A program made the translations under genes and the position numbers. The notes beneath the pieces were generated by a model. It was given only the letters and a program-made list of their open reading frames with translations. It ran no database searches and was not told the origin of the DNA. From an uncultured Christensenella sp. (GTDB lineage: Bacteria; Bacillota; Clostridia; Christensenellales; Pumilibacteraceae), in assembly GCA_910585955.1 (NCBI GenBank), contig CAJUGC010000001.1, positions 1-64,000 of the forward strand: a stretch of DNA of 64,000 nt. The letters are read 5' to 3'. Below are positions 42,283 through 50,264 of the stretch, piece after piece (the stretch's first letter is position 1; each line of letters starts with the position of its first letter).

Positions 42283-42311
42283 ATTATAGTTATATTTATA
42301 ACTATTGTCAA
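42283..42311 (-). promoter_or_regulatory. Consensus promoter of the feo operon
   Basis: Minus strand TTGACA (42311-42306), 17 bp, TATAAT (42288-42283), both perfect. The whole spacer is filled by the palindrome described next, so bound repressor would exclude RNA polymerase. Confidence 0.85.
42286..42305. promoter_or_regulatory. Candidate iron-regulator operator (20-bp palindrome)
   Basis: ATAGTTATA (42286-42294), TT, TATAACTAT (42297-42305): a perfect 9-bp inverted repeat with a 2-bp centre lying between the -35 and -10 of the feo promoter. Flanking TTAACAT copies occur at 42259-42265 and 42278-42284, and ATGTTAA at 42318-42324. The size and AT-rich dyad fit DtxR-family sites, and a DtxR-type gene is divergent from it. 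Confidence 0.65.
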
Positions 42312-42377
42312 GTAAAAATGTTAACTTAAATTAAAAATTTTTAAATTATCAAAACGGTAGCTTTTTTCTTAGTATAG

Positions 42378-42386
42378 TGGTATAAT
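42378..42386 (+). promoter_or_regulatory. Extended -10 promoter of the DtxR-type regulator
   Basis: TGGTATAAT with a perfect TATAAT at 42381-42386 and no good -35. Only six bases separate it from the ATG at 42393, which predicts a leaderless mRNA. Confidence 0.65.
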
Positions 42387-42392
42387 AATTAT

Positions 42393-42770
42393 ATGGTAAT
42401 AAAAAAAGGACAACTGACGGTATCGGAGGAAGACTATCTCGAAGCGGCGCTTCGGCTGACGCTTGACGGGCAGCAGATAAAAGTGACGAAAGTCGCCGAA
42501 CTTTTAAGCGTCTCCAAACCTGCGGCGACAAACGGGCTTAACGAGCTTGCCGCAAAGGGACTTTTGACTAAAGAGCCTTACGGCGACATCTTTTTTACGG
42601 ACAACGGCAAAGCGGAAGCGGAGCGCGTATACGAAAAGCACAAGCTTTTGAACGGGTTTTTGCAAAAGCTCGGCGTAAGCGCCGAAATCGCCGAAATCGA
42701 TTGCTGCAAAATAGAGCATATCCTGAGCAACGAAACCGTCGATGCAATTAAAAAATTCATGAAAAGTTGA
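42393..42770 (+). CDS. DtxR/IdeR-type iron-dependent repressor
   Basis: A 125-residue metalloregulator: winged helix (about 8-65, VTKVAELLSVSKPAATNGLNELAAKGLL) and metal-binding dimerisation domain (about 66-125), without the SH3-like third domain. Candidate ligands are the acidic SEEDYLEA near residues 11-18, His83, and Cys105-x-x-Glu108-His109. The Cys is the DtxR/IdeR form of this triad; MntR has Glu there, which points to Fe2+ rather than Mn2+. It is divergent from feo, whose promoter carries a palindrome, so it most likely represses feo when iron is plentiful. No ribosome site is visible. Confidence 0.88.
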   Translation: MVIKKGQLTVSEEDYLEAALRLTLDGQQIKVTKVAELLSVSKPAATNGLNELAAKGLLTKEPYGDIFFTDNGKAEAERVYEKHKLLNGFLQKLGVSAEIAEIDCCKIEHILSNETVDAIKKFMKS

Positions 42771-42791
42771 AACTTAGTTTCGGATATACAA

Positions 42792-42819
42792 AAAACCCTT
42801 TGCGTCTGCAAAGGGTTTT
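42792..42819. terminator. Bidirectional terminator between the iron regulator and fucO
   Basis: AAAACCCTTTGC-gtct-GCAAAGGGTTTT, a 12-bp perfect stem with T-runs on both strands, between two convergent genes. Confidence 0.85.
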
Positions 42820-42856
42820 CTCATATTGCACAAACAAAGCGAAAACCGACGCCGCC

Positions 42857-44002
42857 TTACATCAGTTTTTCGTACAGCGCTATTATGTCGGCGAGCGTAG
42901 GATCTTTCGGGTTTCCCGGGCGGCAAGCGTCGTCCATTGCCGACTGCGCAAGGAAAGGTATATCTTCCTTTTTGACGATAGCCTTGAGGTCGGCGGGAAT
43001 ACCCACGTCCTTCGAGAGCTTCTTTACAGCCTCTATAGCCGCCTTACGGTACTGCTCGACGCTCATGTCGTCGACTCCCTTAACGCCTATTGCGCGCGCT
43101 ATCTCGCGGTATTTCTCCCCCGTTGCGGGAGCGTTGTATTCCATGACCGTGGGAAGGAGTATCGCATTCGCCACGCCGTGCGGAGTGTCGTAGAGTGCGC
43201 CCAAAGGATGAGCCATGGAGTGAACTATGCCGAGACCTACGTTGGAGAAACCCATTCCCGCAACGTACTGCCCGAGAGCCATGCCCTCTCTGCCCTCTTT
43301 CGTGTTCTCGACCGCGCCGCGAAGGCTACGCGAAATTATCTCTATTGCCTTCAAGTGGAACATATCGGAAAGCTCCCATGCGCCCTTCGTGATGTAGCCC
43401 TCTATCGCGTGCGTAAGCGCGTCCATGCCCGTGGATGCGGTAAGCCCTTTAGGCATCGTGCTCATCATGTCGGAATCGACGACAGCCACAACGGGGATGT
43501 CGTGGGGATCGACGCAGACGAACTTGCGGTTCTTCTCTCTGTCGGTTATGACGTAATTTATAGTCACTTCCGCCGCGGTGCCCGCCGTCGTGGGAACCGC
43601 TATTATGGGCACGCTCGGATTTGCTGTATCTACCGCCCCCTCGAGCGAGCGAACGTCCTCATGCTCGGGATTGTTGATTATTATGCCTATGGCTTTAGCC
43701 GTGTCCATAGCCGAACCGCCGCCAATCGCGACTATGCAGTCCGCGCCGCTCTTCTTGTATGCGGAAACGCCCGTCTGCACGTTTTCTATAGTGGGATTGG
43801 CTTTGATGTCGGTGTAAAGAATATGCGGAATTTTCGCCTTGTCAAGCACCTTTATCACCTTATCCGTGACCTTGAACTTTACGAGATCGGGGTCGGAGCA
43901 GACGAAAACTTTTTTCAGTTTTCTCTTTTTGATCTCTGCGGGTATCGCTTCGATCGCGCCCGCGCCGTGATAGCTGGTTTCGTTGAGTACAAATCTGTTC
44001 AT
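42857..44002 (-). CDS. fucO: Iron-containing lactaldehyde reductase (FucO-like)
   Basis: A 381-residue group III alcohol dehydrogenase, very close to FucO of enterobacteria in long stretches (for example ITNYVITDREKNRKFVCVDPHDIP-like region and YVAGMGFSNVGLG). It would reduce L-lactaldehyde to 1,2-propanediol during fucose or rhamnose breakdown. Nucleotide site GGGSAMDTAKA; metal ligands in GMDALTHAIEGY and HSMAHPLGALYDTPHG. No fucose or rhamnose pathway genes are next to it, so another short aldehyde is possible. It starts after AAGGAG. Confidence 0.93.
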   Translation of the reverse strand: MNRFVLNETSYHGAGAIEAIPAEIKKRKLKKVFVCSDPDLVKFKVTDKVIKVLDKAKIPHILYTDIKANPTIENVQTGVSAYKKSGADCIVAIGGGSAMDTAKAIGIIINNPEHEDVRSLEGAVDTANPSVPIIAVPTTAGTAAEVTINYVITDREKNRKFVCVDPHDIPVVAVVDSDMMSTMPKGLTASTGMDALTHAIEGYITKGAWELSDMFHLKAIEIISRSLRGAVENTKEGREGMALGQYVAGMGFSNVGLGIVHSMAHPLGALYDTPHGVANAILLPTVMEYNAPATGEKYREIARAIGVKGVDDMSVEQYRKAAIEAVKKLSKDVGIPADLKAIVKKEDIPFLAQSAMDDACRPGNPKDPTLADIIALYEKLM

Positions 44003-44117
44003 ATTTTATTATCTCCTTTTCCGCCTTTTGAAAAAAGCGGAGCATAAAAATTTCAATTCCGTTTCGAGCTTTTTTTCGGGACCCTATTATTGTTCACGAA
44101 ATCGAGCGATAAGATAA

Positions 44118-44145
44118 GCGAGCCGTACGCTTTCGCACGGCTCGC
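44118..44145 (-). terminator. Stem-loop after the GPH transporter gene
   Basis: GCGAGCCGT and ACGGCTCGC pair around a 10-nt loop, 14 bp past the stop. The following minus-strand sequence TTATCTTATC is only moderately T-rich, so termination is likely but not certain. Confidence 0.55.
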
Positions 44146-44158
44146 CGAGTTATTTCAA

Positions 44159-46294
44159 TTATTCGTTATCGGAATCCGCGGGCGTACTTTCGTCCGTCTT
44201 TCCATCCTGTTCTACTGTCGGCTCGTCGGTTTGCACCGTCTCGGGAGCTTGAGGCGTCGGAGCCTCATTCGGAGATTGCTCAAAGTCGCTTTCGTCGAGA
44301 GTCGGAAGGCTTCTGTCAACGCGCATCTTGTTAAACGCCTTAAGAGCAACAGCCTCGCGCTCCGCTTCTTTCTTCGCCTTAGCCTCTTTCTGTGCTTCTA
44401 TCTTTGCCTTATCTTCCGCGCTCAACGCGTCATACTTGGCTTGTTTTTCCGCTTCCGCCGCCGCTTTCTTGGCGTCTGCCGCCACTTTCTTGGCGTCTGC
44501 CGCTTTCTGCTTTTCGGCTTGAGCCGCCTGATATTTTGCCTCCTCGGCTTCAAAGTCGAGATTTGCTTTCGCGCAGCGTTTTCTCAGTTCTTCCTTTCTT
44601 GCCTCGTCTGCCTGAGCGTCCGCTTCTGCTTCCTCCATCTTGAGTTTGACGGCAGGATCGATATACTCTATACCGTCGGCAAGAGCTTTCGCTCTCTGAT
44701 CCTTGACGATAGCGGCATGGTCGAACTTAGAAAATTTCTCGACTCCCATAAATATGAATATGAAAGCGATTACACCGTAGCATATCGTTTCGCCGCCGAT
44801 GAATATCCAAGGCATTGCCGCGCGAATAGTCTCGGACGAGACGTTGGTAGCGCTGTAATTAAGTCCGCTGAGCACTGCGTTGAGTATGCCCGTAGCAATA
44901 CCGGTCATACCTGCCATGATGGCGCCGTAAATCGTCATCGTAAAGCCGTCGGTTCTGAAACCGTGCATTGCTTCCTGGTGGTCGAGCATATCGGCAAGAA
45001 GAGCGAGCGACAGATACATCGCAGGCGTAGAGCCGAGAGCCTTAATGACGAAAGAAGTGACGACAAGATAGAAATTAGACGGGTCTATAAAGCCGATCGC
45101 GCCGCCGGCTACGGACAATATAGCGCCGAAAAGTATAGCCTTGCCCTTGCCTATCTTATTCGACAGCGGCCATGCTATGACCATACCGATTGCAGTAGGT
45201 ATCGCGCCGACTATGGCGAGCGTACCGGAGAAGCCTCCGCCGATTGCCGTCGAGTAAACGCCGTTTTCATCGAACATCGCCTGGCAGAAATAAAGCTGCG
45301 ATGTGTTCTTCATCATGCCTCCGAGCTGATACAGGAAGAAGAACGCGATCATTATCCACCAGAACTTATCTTTAAAGCAAACCTTGGCTTGCTTGCCGAC
45401 GGGCACGGACTTTTTCTTTTCCGTAGCCGCAAGCGGAGTGTTAAACGACTCTTCCGTAATTCTCTCACGCGTGAAGTAGTACTCTATGAGAGCGCCTACC
45501 GCGGTTATGATCATAAGGGCTATTACGAATATCTTCCAATGATTGTACGATGCGACTTGATCGTAAACAACTGCGCCCGTAGGATCGGTAAAGAATTTGA
45601 TTACGCCGTTTTCCAATGTGGGAACGGAACCTGCGGGAACAAGCGCGGGATCGGTCTGATATACGAACAGAAGCCCGAGGAAAAACGGAAGTATCATCGA
45701 GCAAAGCCCCATTGCCGCAAGCGACGTTGCATTGGATATCGTCGCAAGAAGCGAACGTCCTTTGCTGTTTCTCGTCGAAAGACTGACGAGCGCCGCGTGC
45801 GAAGTATAATAGAAAGGATAAGCGATCGCGAACCAAAGGTTATAACCTATGGCTATGCAGACAAGCGCGATCATCTGACTGCTCGTATTAAGCGTATCCG
45901 TAGCAAACGGCGAAATTATGAACAATATCAACAGTGCAAGAATACTCAGCGGCACGGAGACCAAAAGCAGAGGTCTTGCCTTGCCCGCTTTAGTCCTGCT
46001 CTTATCCATAAGTCTGCCTACGACAATATTGCCGGCGACTACGAATATTACGGAGATGACGGGCAACCAAGTAAAGAAGGTGCTTGCCCAAGCCGTTATA
46101 TTCAACACGTTGGTCATGTACATATTGAAATACTGACCGAGTATCGAGTTCGCCAATAGCGCGAGCGTCGGTCCTATAAAGAATCCTAGCCCGCCTTCGG
46201 GAAAGATCTTGACGTTTGCGGATTTAACCTTACTCGACAGCAACGGGCTTTCGAACAAAGATTTCTTCTTCTTCGTCGGGGTTGAGTTTTCCAT
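44159..46294 (-). CDS. GPH-family sugar:cation symporter with long charged C-terminal tail
   Basis: A 711-residue MFS transporter of the glycoside-pentoside-hexuronide type: 12 predicted helices in residues about 35-515, with the family regions GRLMDKSRTKAGKARPLLL and SLSTRNSKGRSLLATISN. The usual length is about 450-500. Here a cytoplasmic tail of about 193 residues (519-711) is added: an Ala/Lys/Glu-rich coiled-coil stretch (about 548-650, with QAAQAEKQKAADAKKVAADA) and an acidic Pro/Thr/Glu end. It should import oligosaccharides or glycosides with H+ or Na+. A strong promoter and weak 21-bp repeats lie upstream. Confidence 0.9.
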   Translation of the reverse strand: MENSTPTKKKKSLFESPLLSSKVKSANVKIFPEGGLGFFIGPTLALLANSILGQYFNMYMTNVLNITAWASTFFTWLPVISVIFVVAGNIVVGRLMDKSRTKAGKARPLLLVSVPLSILALLILFIISPFATDTLNTSSQMIALVCIAIGYNLWFAIAYPFYYTSHAALVSLSTRNSKGRSLLATISNATSLAAMGLCSMILPFFLGLLFVYQTDPALVPAGSVPTLENGVIKFFTDPTGAVVYDQVASYNHWKIFVIALMIITAVGALIEYYFTRERITEESFNTPLAATEKKKSVPVGKQAKVCFKDKFWWIMIAFFFLYQLGGMMKNTSQLYFCQAMFDENGVYSTAIGGGFSGTLAIVGAIPTAIGMVIAWPLSNKIGKGKAILFGAILSVAGGAIGFIDPSNFYLVVTSFVIKALGSTPAMYLSLALLADMLDHQEAMHGFRTDGFTMTIYGAIMAGMTGIATGILNAVLSGLNYSATNVSSETIRAAMPWIFIGGETICYGVIAFIFIFMGVEKFSKFDHAAIVKDQRAKALADGIEYIDPAVKLKMEEAEADAQADEARKEELRKRCAKANLDFEAEEAKYQAAQAEKQKAADAKKVAADAKKAAAEAEKQAKYDALSAEDKAKIEAQKEAKAKKEAEREAVALKAFNKMRVDRSLPTLDESDFEQSPNEAPTPQAPETVQTDEPTVEQDGKTDESTPADSDNE

Positions 46295-46360
46295 TACATT
46301 TTCTCCTTTAAAATCTTAAGAAGTCCGTAAGACTTATCCGCAGTCTCACGCATTATATTT

Positions 46361-46389
46361 ATTATACTCTCTTTAACGTATGTTGTCAA
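46361..46389 (-). promoter_or_regulatory. Consensus promoter for the GPH symporter
   Basis: Minus strand TTGACA (46389-46384), 17 bp, TATAAT (46366-46361), both perfect; leader about 60 nt. Confidence 0.85.
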
Positions 46390-46401
46390 GTACTAATTTT
46401 A

Positions 46402-46433
46402 CCTTTAACGAACGAAAAACAACCGTTTGAGTC
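46402..46433. promoter_or_regulatory. Weak 21-bp-period repeats upstream of the GPH symporter
   Basis: CCTTTAACGAA (46402-46412) and CCGTTTGAGTC (46423-46433) start exactly 21 bp apart, 36 and 57 bp before the -10 box. Each matches the C-A/C-N-TT-N-ACGT pattern imperfectly, so this copy is only suggestive. Confidence 0.3.
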
Positions 46434-46469
46434 AAAAATTTTTGTACGATAATAATATACCTAAACAAA

Positions 46470-46497
46470 TCCCTCCTGCCGTTAAAGACAAGAGGGA
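46470..46497 (-). terminator. Stem-loop after the 96-residue hypothetical gene
   Basis: TCCCTCCTG pairs with CAAGAGGGA (one mismatch); the minus strand continues TTTGTTTAGG. It lies 13 bp past the stop. Confidence 0.55.
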
Positions 46498-46509
46498 CTT
46501 ACGAATATT

Positions 46510-46800
46510 TCAAACGTAACGGACATAAATCGGCGGACAAGGCAATCCTTCGTCCGCAAGACGTTTTTTGATTTCTCTTTCGATCAAATTCGTCGTTATG
46601 CCGACTTTAAGTTTATCGACGCTCACAAAACAATCTATGGAAAGACCGTTGCAACGTAGTGGCACACTTTCGCCGTTAAGCTCCAAACTCGACGAATTTA
46701 TGAAATTGTAAATACGCTTTTGCGCGGGAGTCAACGCTTCGTAGTTTGATTTTTCCCGTTTGTCTTTATTTTCGTTATAGTTTCTGATTTGTCTGAACAT
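46510..46800 (-). CDS. Hypothetical 96-residue basic protein
   Basis: I do not recognise this protein. It is soluble and charged, with a Lys/Asn-rich N-terminus (MFRQIRNYNENKDKREKSNYEALTPAQKRIYNFI) and a C-terminal region GITTNLIEREIKKRLADEGLPCPPIYVRYV. It has two cysteines but no metal motif. A GGAG site and an own terminator support its being real. It follows the membrane protein gene by 50 bp and may share its transcript. Confidence 0.6.
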   Translation of the reverse strand: MFRQIRNYNENKDKREKSNYEALTPAQKRIYNFINSSSLELNGESVPLRCNGLSIDCFVSVDKLKVGITTNLIEREIKKRLADEGLPCPPIYVRYV

Positions 46801-46850
46801 TTACATTCGATCTCCTTTTTTCTATCTGCATTTTACGCTATGCGTTTTTT

Positions 46851-47354
46851 TTACTCGAACGCCGAACCGTTCCTTATCCGTTTTATAAGAAGAATAAACA
46901 GGAATATTATCCCCACGATAAAAAGCAAGATCGCCGCGGCATTCACGTTACCTATCGCCGACACCAAAAAAGAAATCAAAAGCGAAGCATAAAACGCCGC
47001 TATGTCTATATAAAAATGCACATAATCGGAGTTTCCGCACTCGAGCCACATCATAAATACGAGTCCGCAACAAGTGGCGAACAGCGCCGCATCAAACACA
47101 CTGCCTTCCCCTGTGAACATCATAATATTACGCACAACCGCCGGAACAATCAAAAGCCCCGCCCCCAAACAGAACACGACTATGCGTACCACCCCGTTGC
47201 AATCCTCCATAAGATTGGTTGCAACCGCCGAAACAAACACGCCGACAGCCAAAAACACCAACCAAACCGTCGCCACATTCCCGAACAATACCGCAATTAC
47301 GATGTATATTGCCGCCACGGCAAGACGACCCAAAAATAAACCCAATTTACCCAT
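46851..47354 (-). CDS. Hypothetical membrane protein
   Basis: A 167-residue protein with five to six hydrophobic helices covering most of its length and a short basic end (KRIRNGSAFE). No family recognised. I chose the ATG at 47354 because AAGGAGG ends 4 nt before it; an ATG 19 codons upstream lacks a site. A TGGTACAAT extended -10 lies about 20 nt further upstream. It is divergent from the kinase gene at 47501. Confidence 0.65.
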   Translation of the reverse strand: MGKLGLFLGRLAVAAIYIVIAVLFGNVATVWLVFLAVGVFVSAVATNLMEDCNGVVRIVVFCLGAGLLIVPAVVRNIMMFTGEGSVFDAALFATCCGLVFMMWLECGNSDYVHFYIDIAAFYASLLISFLVSAIGNVNAAAILLFIVGIIFLFILLIKRIRNGSAFE

Positions 47355-47500
47355 AAAGCCTCCTTGATGTTGTCTTATATTGTACCAAACAATGCGCCAA
47401 AAAAGCGCCAAAACAAACGGACTCCTTAAAAAATTTTATTAAATTTCTTTTTTGCAAACCGCTTGCGGCACGGCTCGAAAATATGATAAAATATTCTGTG

Positions 47501-49369
47501 ATGAAACGACTCGCGCAACAAAACCGAAAAATAAAAATCATCGTTTTGACTATCGTGACGGCATTGTACTTCGTAGGTCTTGCCGTTCTGTACGCCGTGA
47601 ACACGCACTTTTCCGCGTTGACGGACGCGCCCGCCGTCAAGCAAGGAACCACCGACTATAAGGACATAGACCGTAACGGACGGCGGACGGCGATCACGCT
47701 TTCGGGCGAATGGGAGTTTTTCTACAATCGGCATATAATTACCGACGGCGACGGCGGCGCACCGGACGGTTATCTGTCCGTTCCGAGCAAATGGACGGGA
47801 AAAATATTTAACGGTAAAAAAGCGGCGCGCAGCGGCTATGCGTCCTACCGTCTCACCGTCAAAAACATCAAAGCCGGCGAAGTCGTCACTTGCTTTTCCG
47901 ATAATTCCACGGTCGCTCTTCGCATATTCGTAAACGGCAAACTTTGTTCGGAAAGCGGCGTAGTAGGAAAAACCGCCGATACGTCGGTATCGGGTCAAGC
48001 CGAGCGTATCGACTTCGTCGTATCCGACGGCGGCGATATAATCGTTGTCTTAGAAACAGGATATACGAGCTCGGGCGGACTCGCTCACGCACCCTGTCTC
48101 AGTTCCGCCATGAGCCCGAATCCGTATTGGATATTTCTCGAGCGCATGGTAACCGTCGCGCTCGGACTTATCTTAGGGCTGTTTCTCGCCTCTGTCGTCG
48201 TAACGCTTGCGTTTCGCAAATACGAGAGCGACGGCTCGGCTCCCGTACTCATCGGTATGCTGAGTCTCCATTTTCTCTTCAGCAAAGACGTAACGAAAGC
48301 GCTCGGATTATACGGTTACGGCGCGGTATGGATTCCCGCGCTTTTGACGGGAGCGCTTACAATCACGGTCTTTACTTGGCGAATACTGTTTCTTTACGGC
48401 GGCGTCAAGACTCCGCTTGCAGTCGCGCTCGGCGCAATCCGATTAGGCGCCGCCGTCTCATACGGAATCTTATACGGAACTTCCTACGCCCTGATTCCGG
48501 CGCTTATTTTCCTTTTTTCCTCTTTTGCGACTCTGTATCCGCTGTTAAACTCCAAACTGCGAATGCCGTATAAAATCGTATATACGCTTGTCTATTTTAT
48601 GACGGTATGTATTTTGACGCTCGAAGTCGCGGACGGCGCGGGACTTCTCATGTTCGGAACCGAATACATATTTACTCTTTTGCTTCTTGTTCCCATAATT
48701 GCACAAGTCGTTCTCACCGTTTTGCAGCTCAATGAAAAGCGCACCAAACTACTGCGTATCCGAGTGCTCGAAGCGGAACTGGAAGCGAGTAAGCAAAAGG
48801 CTCTTCTCTTACAGATAAAACCTCACTTCGTGTTCAACTCGCTTACCGCCATTCAAGCGCAGTACCGCAAGGACAGCTCGGCGGGAGATATCGCACTCGA
48901 AAACTTCGCCCATTTTCTACGCGCAAATATAGACGCCGTCGAAGGAAAAGAGACGATCCCGTTCGACGAAGAAGTGCAAAACGTATTGCGCTATTTCGAA
49001 CTGCAAAACCTTCGCGCCGACGGTGCGCTTACCCTTTTGCTCGACCTTGACGAAACGGCGTTCGAAGTGCCGGCGCTGTCGCTGCAACCATTTGTCGAAA
49101 ACGCCGTCAAACATTCCGGTATCGAGAGCGCAGAAGACGGACGGATAACGCTGTCGAGCAAGCATACAAAAAACGGCATACTTGTAAAAATCACCGACAA
49201 CGGCGTAGGCTTCGATTCCGACGCACCGCACGAAGGCGTCGGCATACGCAATACCGCCGAGCGACTGTCACGCCTGTCAAACGCAGAAGTCAGGATAAAA
49301 AGCGCTATCGGATCGGGAACGGAAATAGAGATTCTTTTTCCAGCCGAAAAACAAGGAGGTTCGATTTGA
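47501..49369 (+). CDS. 7TM sensor histidine kinase with extracellular jelly-roll domain
   Basis: A 622-residue kinase: N-terminal anchor helix (about 7-30), an extracellular beta domain resembling 7TMR-DISMED2 (about 50-200, SGEWEFFYNRHI, YRLTVKNIKAGEV and FVNGKLCSE), seven membrane helices (about 215-410), a coiled linker, then a His_kinase domain of the LytS/YehU type with QIKPHFVFNSLTAIQ and a GHKL ATPase (FVENAVKHS; DNGVGF). The sensor domain suggests binding of a small carbohydrate or related ligand. I chose ATG 47501; a -10-like TAAAAT 8 nt upstream suggests a leaderless mRNA, and an ATG at 47483 would add six residues. It ends coupled to its response regulator. Confidence 0.88.
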   Translation: MKRLAQQNRKIKIIVLTIVTALYFVGLAVLYAVNTHFSALTDAPAVKQGTTDYKDIDRNGRRTAITLSGEWEFFYNRHIITDGDGGAPDGYLSVPSKWTGKIFNGKKAARSGYASYRLTVKNIKAGEVVTCFSDNSTVALRIFVNGKLCSESGVVGKTADTSVSGQAERIDFVVSDGGDIIVVLETGYTSSGGLAHAPCLSSAMSPNPYWIFLERMVTVALGLILGLFLASVVVTLAFRKYESDGSAPVLIGMLSLHFLFSKDVTKALGLYGYGAVWIPALLTGALTITVFTWRILFLYGGVKTPLAVALGAIRLGAAVSYGILYGTSYALIPALIFLFSSFATLYPLLNSKLRMPYKIVYTLVYFMTVCILTLEVADGAGLLMFGTEYIFTLLLLVPIIAQVVLTVLQLNEKRTKLLRIRVLEAELEASKQKALLLQIKPHFVFNSLTAIQAQYRKDSSAGDIALENFAHFLRANIDAVEGKETIPFDEEVQNVLRYFELQNLRADGALTLLLDLDETAFEVPALSLQPFVENAVKHSGIESAEDGRITLSSKHTKNGILVKITDNGVGFDSDAPHEGVGIRNTAERLSRLSNAEVRIKSAIGSGTEIEILFPAEKQGGSI

Positions 49370-50148
49370 AAATCATTGTAGTCGACGACGAAGACGCCGC
49401 TCTTGCAACTTTCCTGCCCGTCGTCACAGACGCGGATTTCTCTTGCAAACTCTTTTGCGACAACCCTTATGCGGCGCTTGAAACGGTTCGCACCGAAAAA
49501 ACAGACGTTGCCGTGCTCGACATACGAATGCCGAAAATAGACGGCATAACGCTTGCCGAACAAATGCTGTCCGCAGACCCGAAACTGAAAATAATTCTTC
49601 TCACAGCTTACGAGCAAAACGAGGACGAACTGCGAGCGCGCCTTAAAAACAATCTTGTCGGCTTTCTGTACAAGCCTTACGACTTTGCTCGGCTTAATTC
49701 TTTGCTTGGCTCGCTTTCTCCCAAACCGAAAATTCGGATACGCACTTTTCGCTCTTTCGACGTATTCACGGACGGCGTAGCTGTACGCTTCGACAGTTCC
49801 AAAGCCAAGGAACTGCTCGCATTGCTTACGGACGCTCACGGCTCGTATGTCGGCATAGACGAAGCTGTCGGCAAACTGTGGCCGAGCAAAGACGCCGAAC
49901 ACGGAAAACGTCTGTATCGCGACGCTGTCGGCAGACTGAAATTGACGCTTAAACGAAACGGACTCGAAAAACTCGTGCGTTTCGAACGTGCGCAAGCGGT
50001 TATCGACACGCGAGACGTTTCATGCGATCTGTGGACGCTGCTCGAAAGCGGAGGCACTTTTTCGGAAAGCTATATGCCGCAATACGAGTGGGCGATCGAA
50101 ACCGACGCCGTGCTGAACGCAAGATTCGGCTTGCCTTTAAAAATATAA
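49366..50148 (+). CDS. Response regulator with C-terminal winged-helix (SARP-like) output
   Basis: A 260-residue regulator: receiver (about 1-120; VVDDEDAA acidic pocket, phospho-acceptor Asp in DVAVLDIRMPKIDG, KPYD Lys) and a C-terminal winged helix (about 124-225; FRSFDVFTDGVAVRFDSSKAKELLALLTD), the OmpR/SARP-type fold seen before bacterial transcriptional activation domains, here without one. It starts at a TTG whose last bases overlap the kinase stop (TTGA) after AAGGAGG, so kinase and regulator are tightly coupled. Confidence 0.85.
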   Translation: MKIIVVDDEDAALATFLPVVTDADFSCKLFCDNPYAALETVRTEKTDVAVLDIRMPKIDGITLAEQMLSADPKLKIILLTAYEQNEDELRARLKNNLVGFLYKPYDFARLNSLLGSLSPKPKIRIRTFRSFDVFTDGVAVRFDSSKAKELLALLTDAHGSYVGIDEAVGKLWPSKDAEHGKRLYRDAVGRLKLTLKRNGLEKLVRFERAQAVIDTRDVSCDLWTLLESGGTFSESYMPQYEWAIETDAVLNARFGLPLKI

Positions 50149-50153
50149 TCAAA

Positions 50154-50188
50154 AAAAGACGGAAAAACTTATTTTGCTTCCGTCTTTT
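50154..50188. terminator. Terminator after the kinase-regulator pair
   Basis: AAAAGACGGAA (50154-50164) pairs with TTCCGTCTTTT (50178-50188). It has A- and T-runs on both sides and sits between the regulator (+) and the GH2 gene (-). Confidence 0.75.
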
Positions 50189-50264
50189 AATTACGTCTCT
50201 TTACATTGCCGCTCATTTCATTGCAAAAGAAAACAGACGACAAACTGTTTATGAACATTATTTC

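Noticed and set aside
44463..44510. A tandem 21-bp DNA repeat in the symporter gene as a regulatory site
   Set aside because: It is in-frame coding repetition of the coiled-coil tail (AADAKKVAADAKK) and needs no other explanation.
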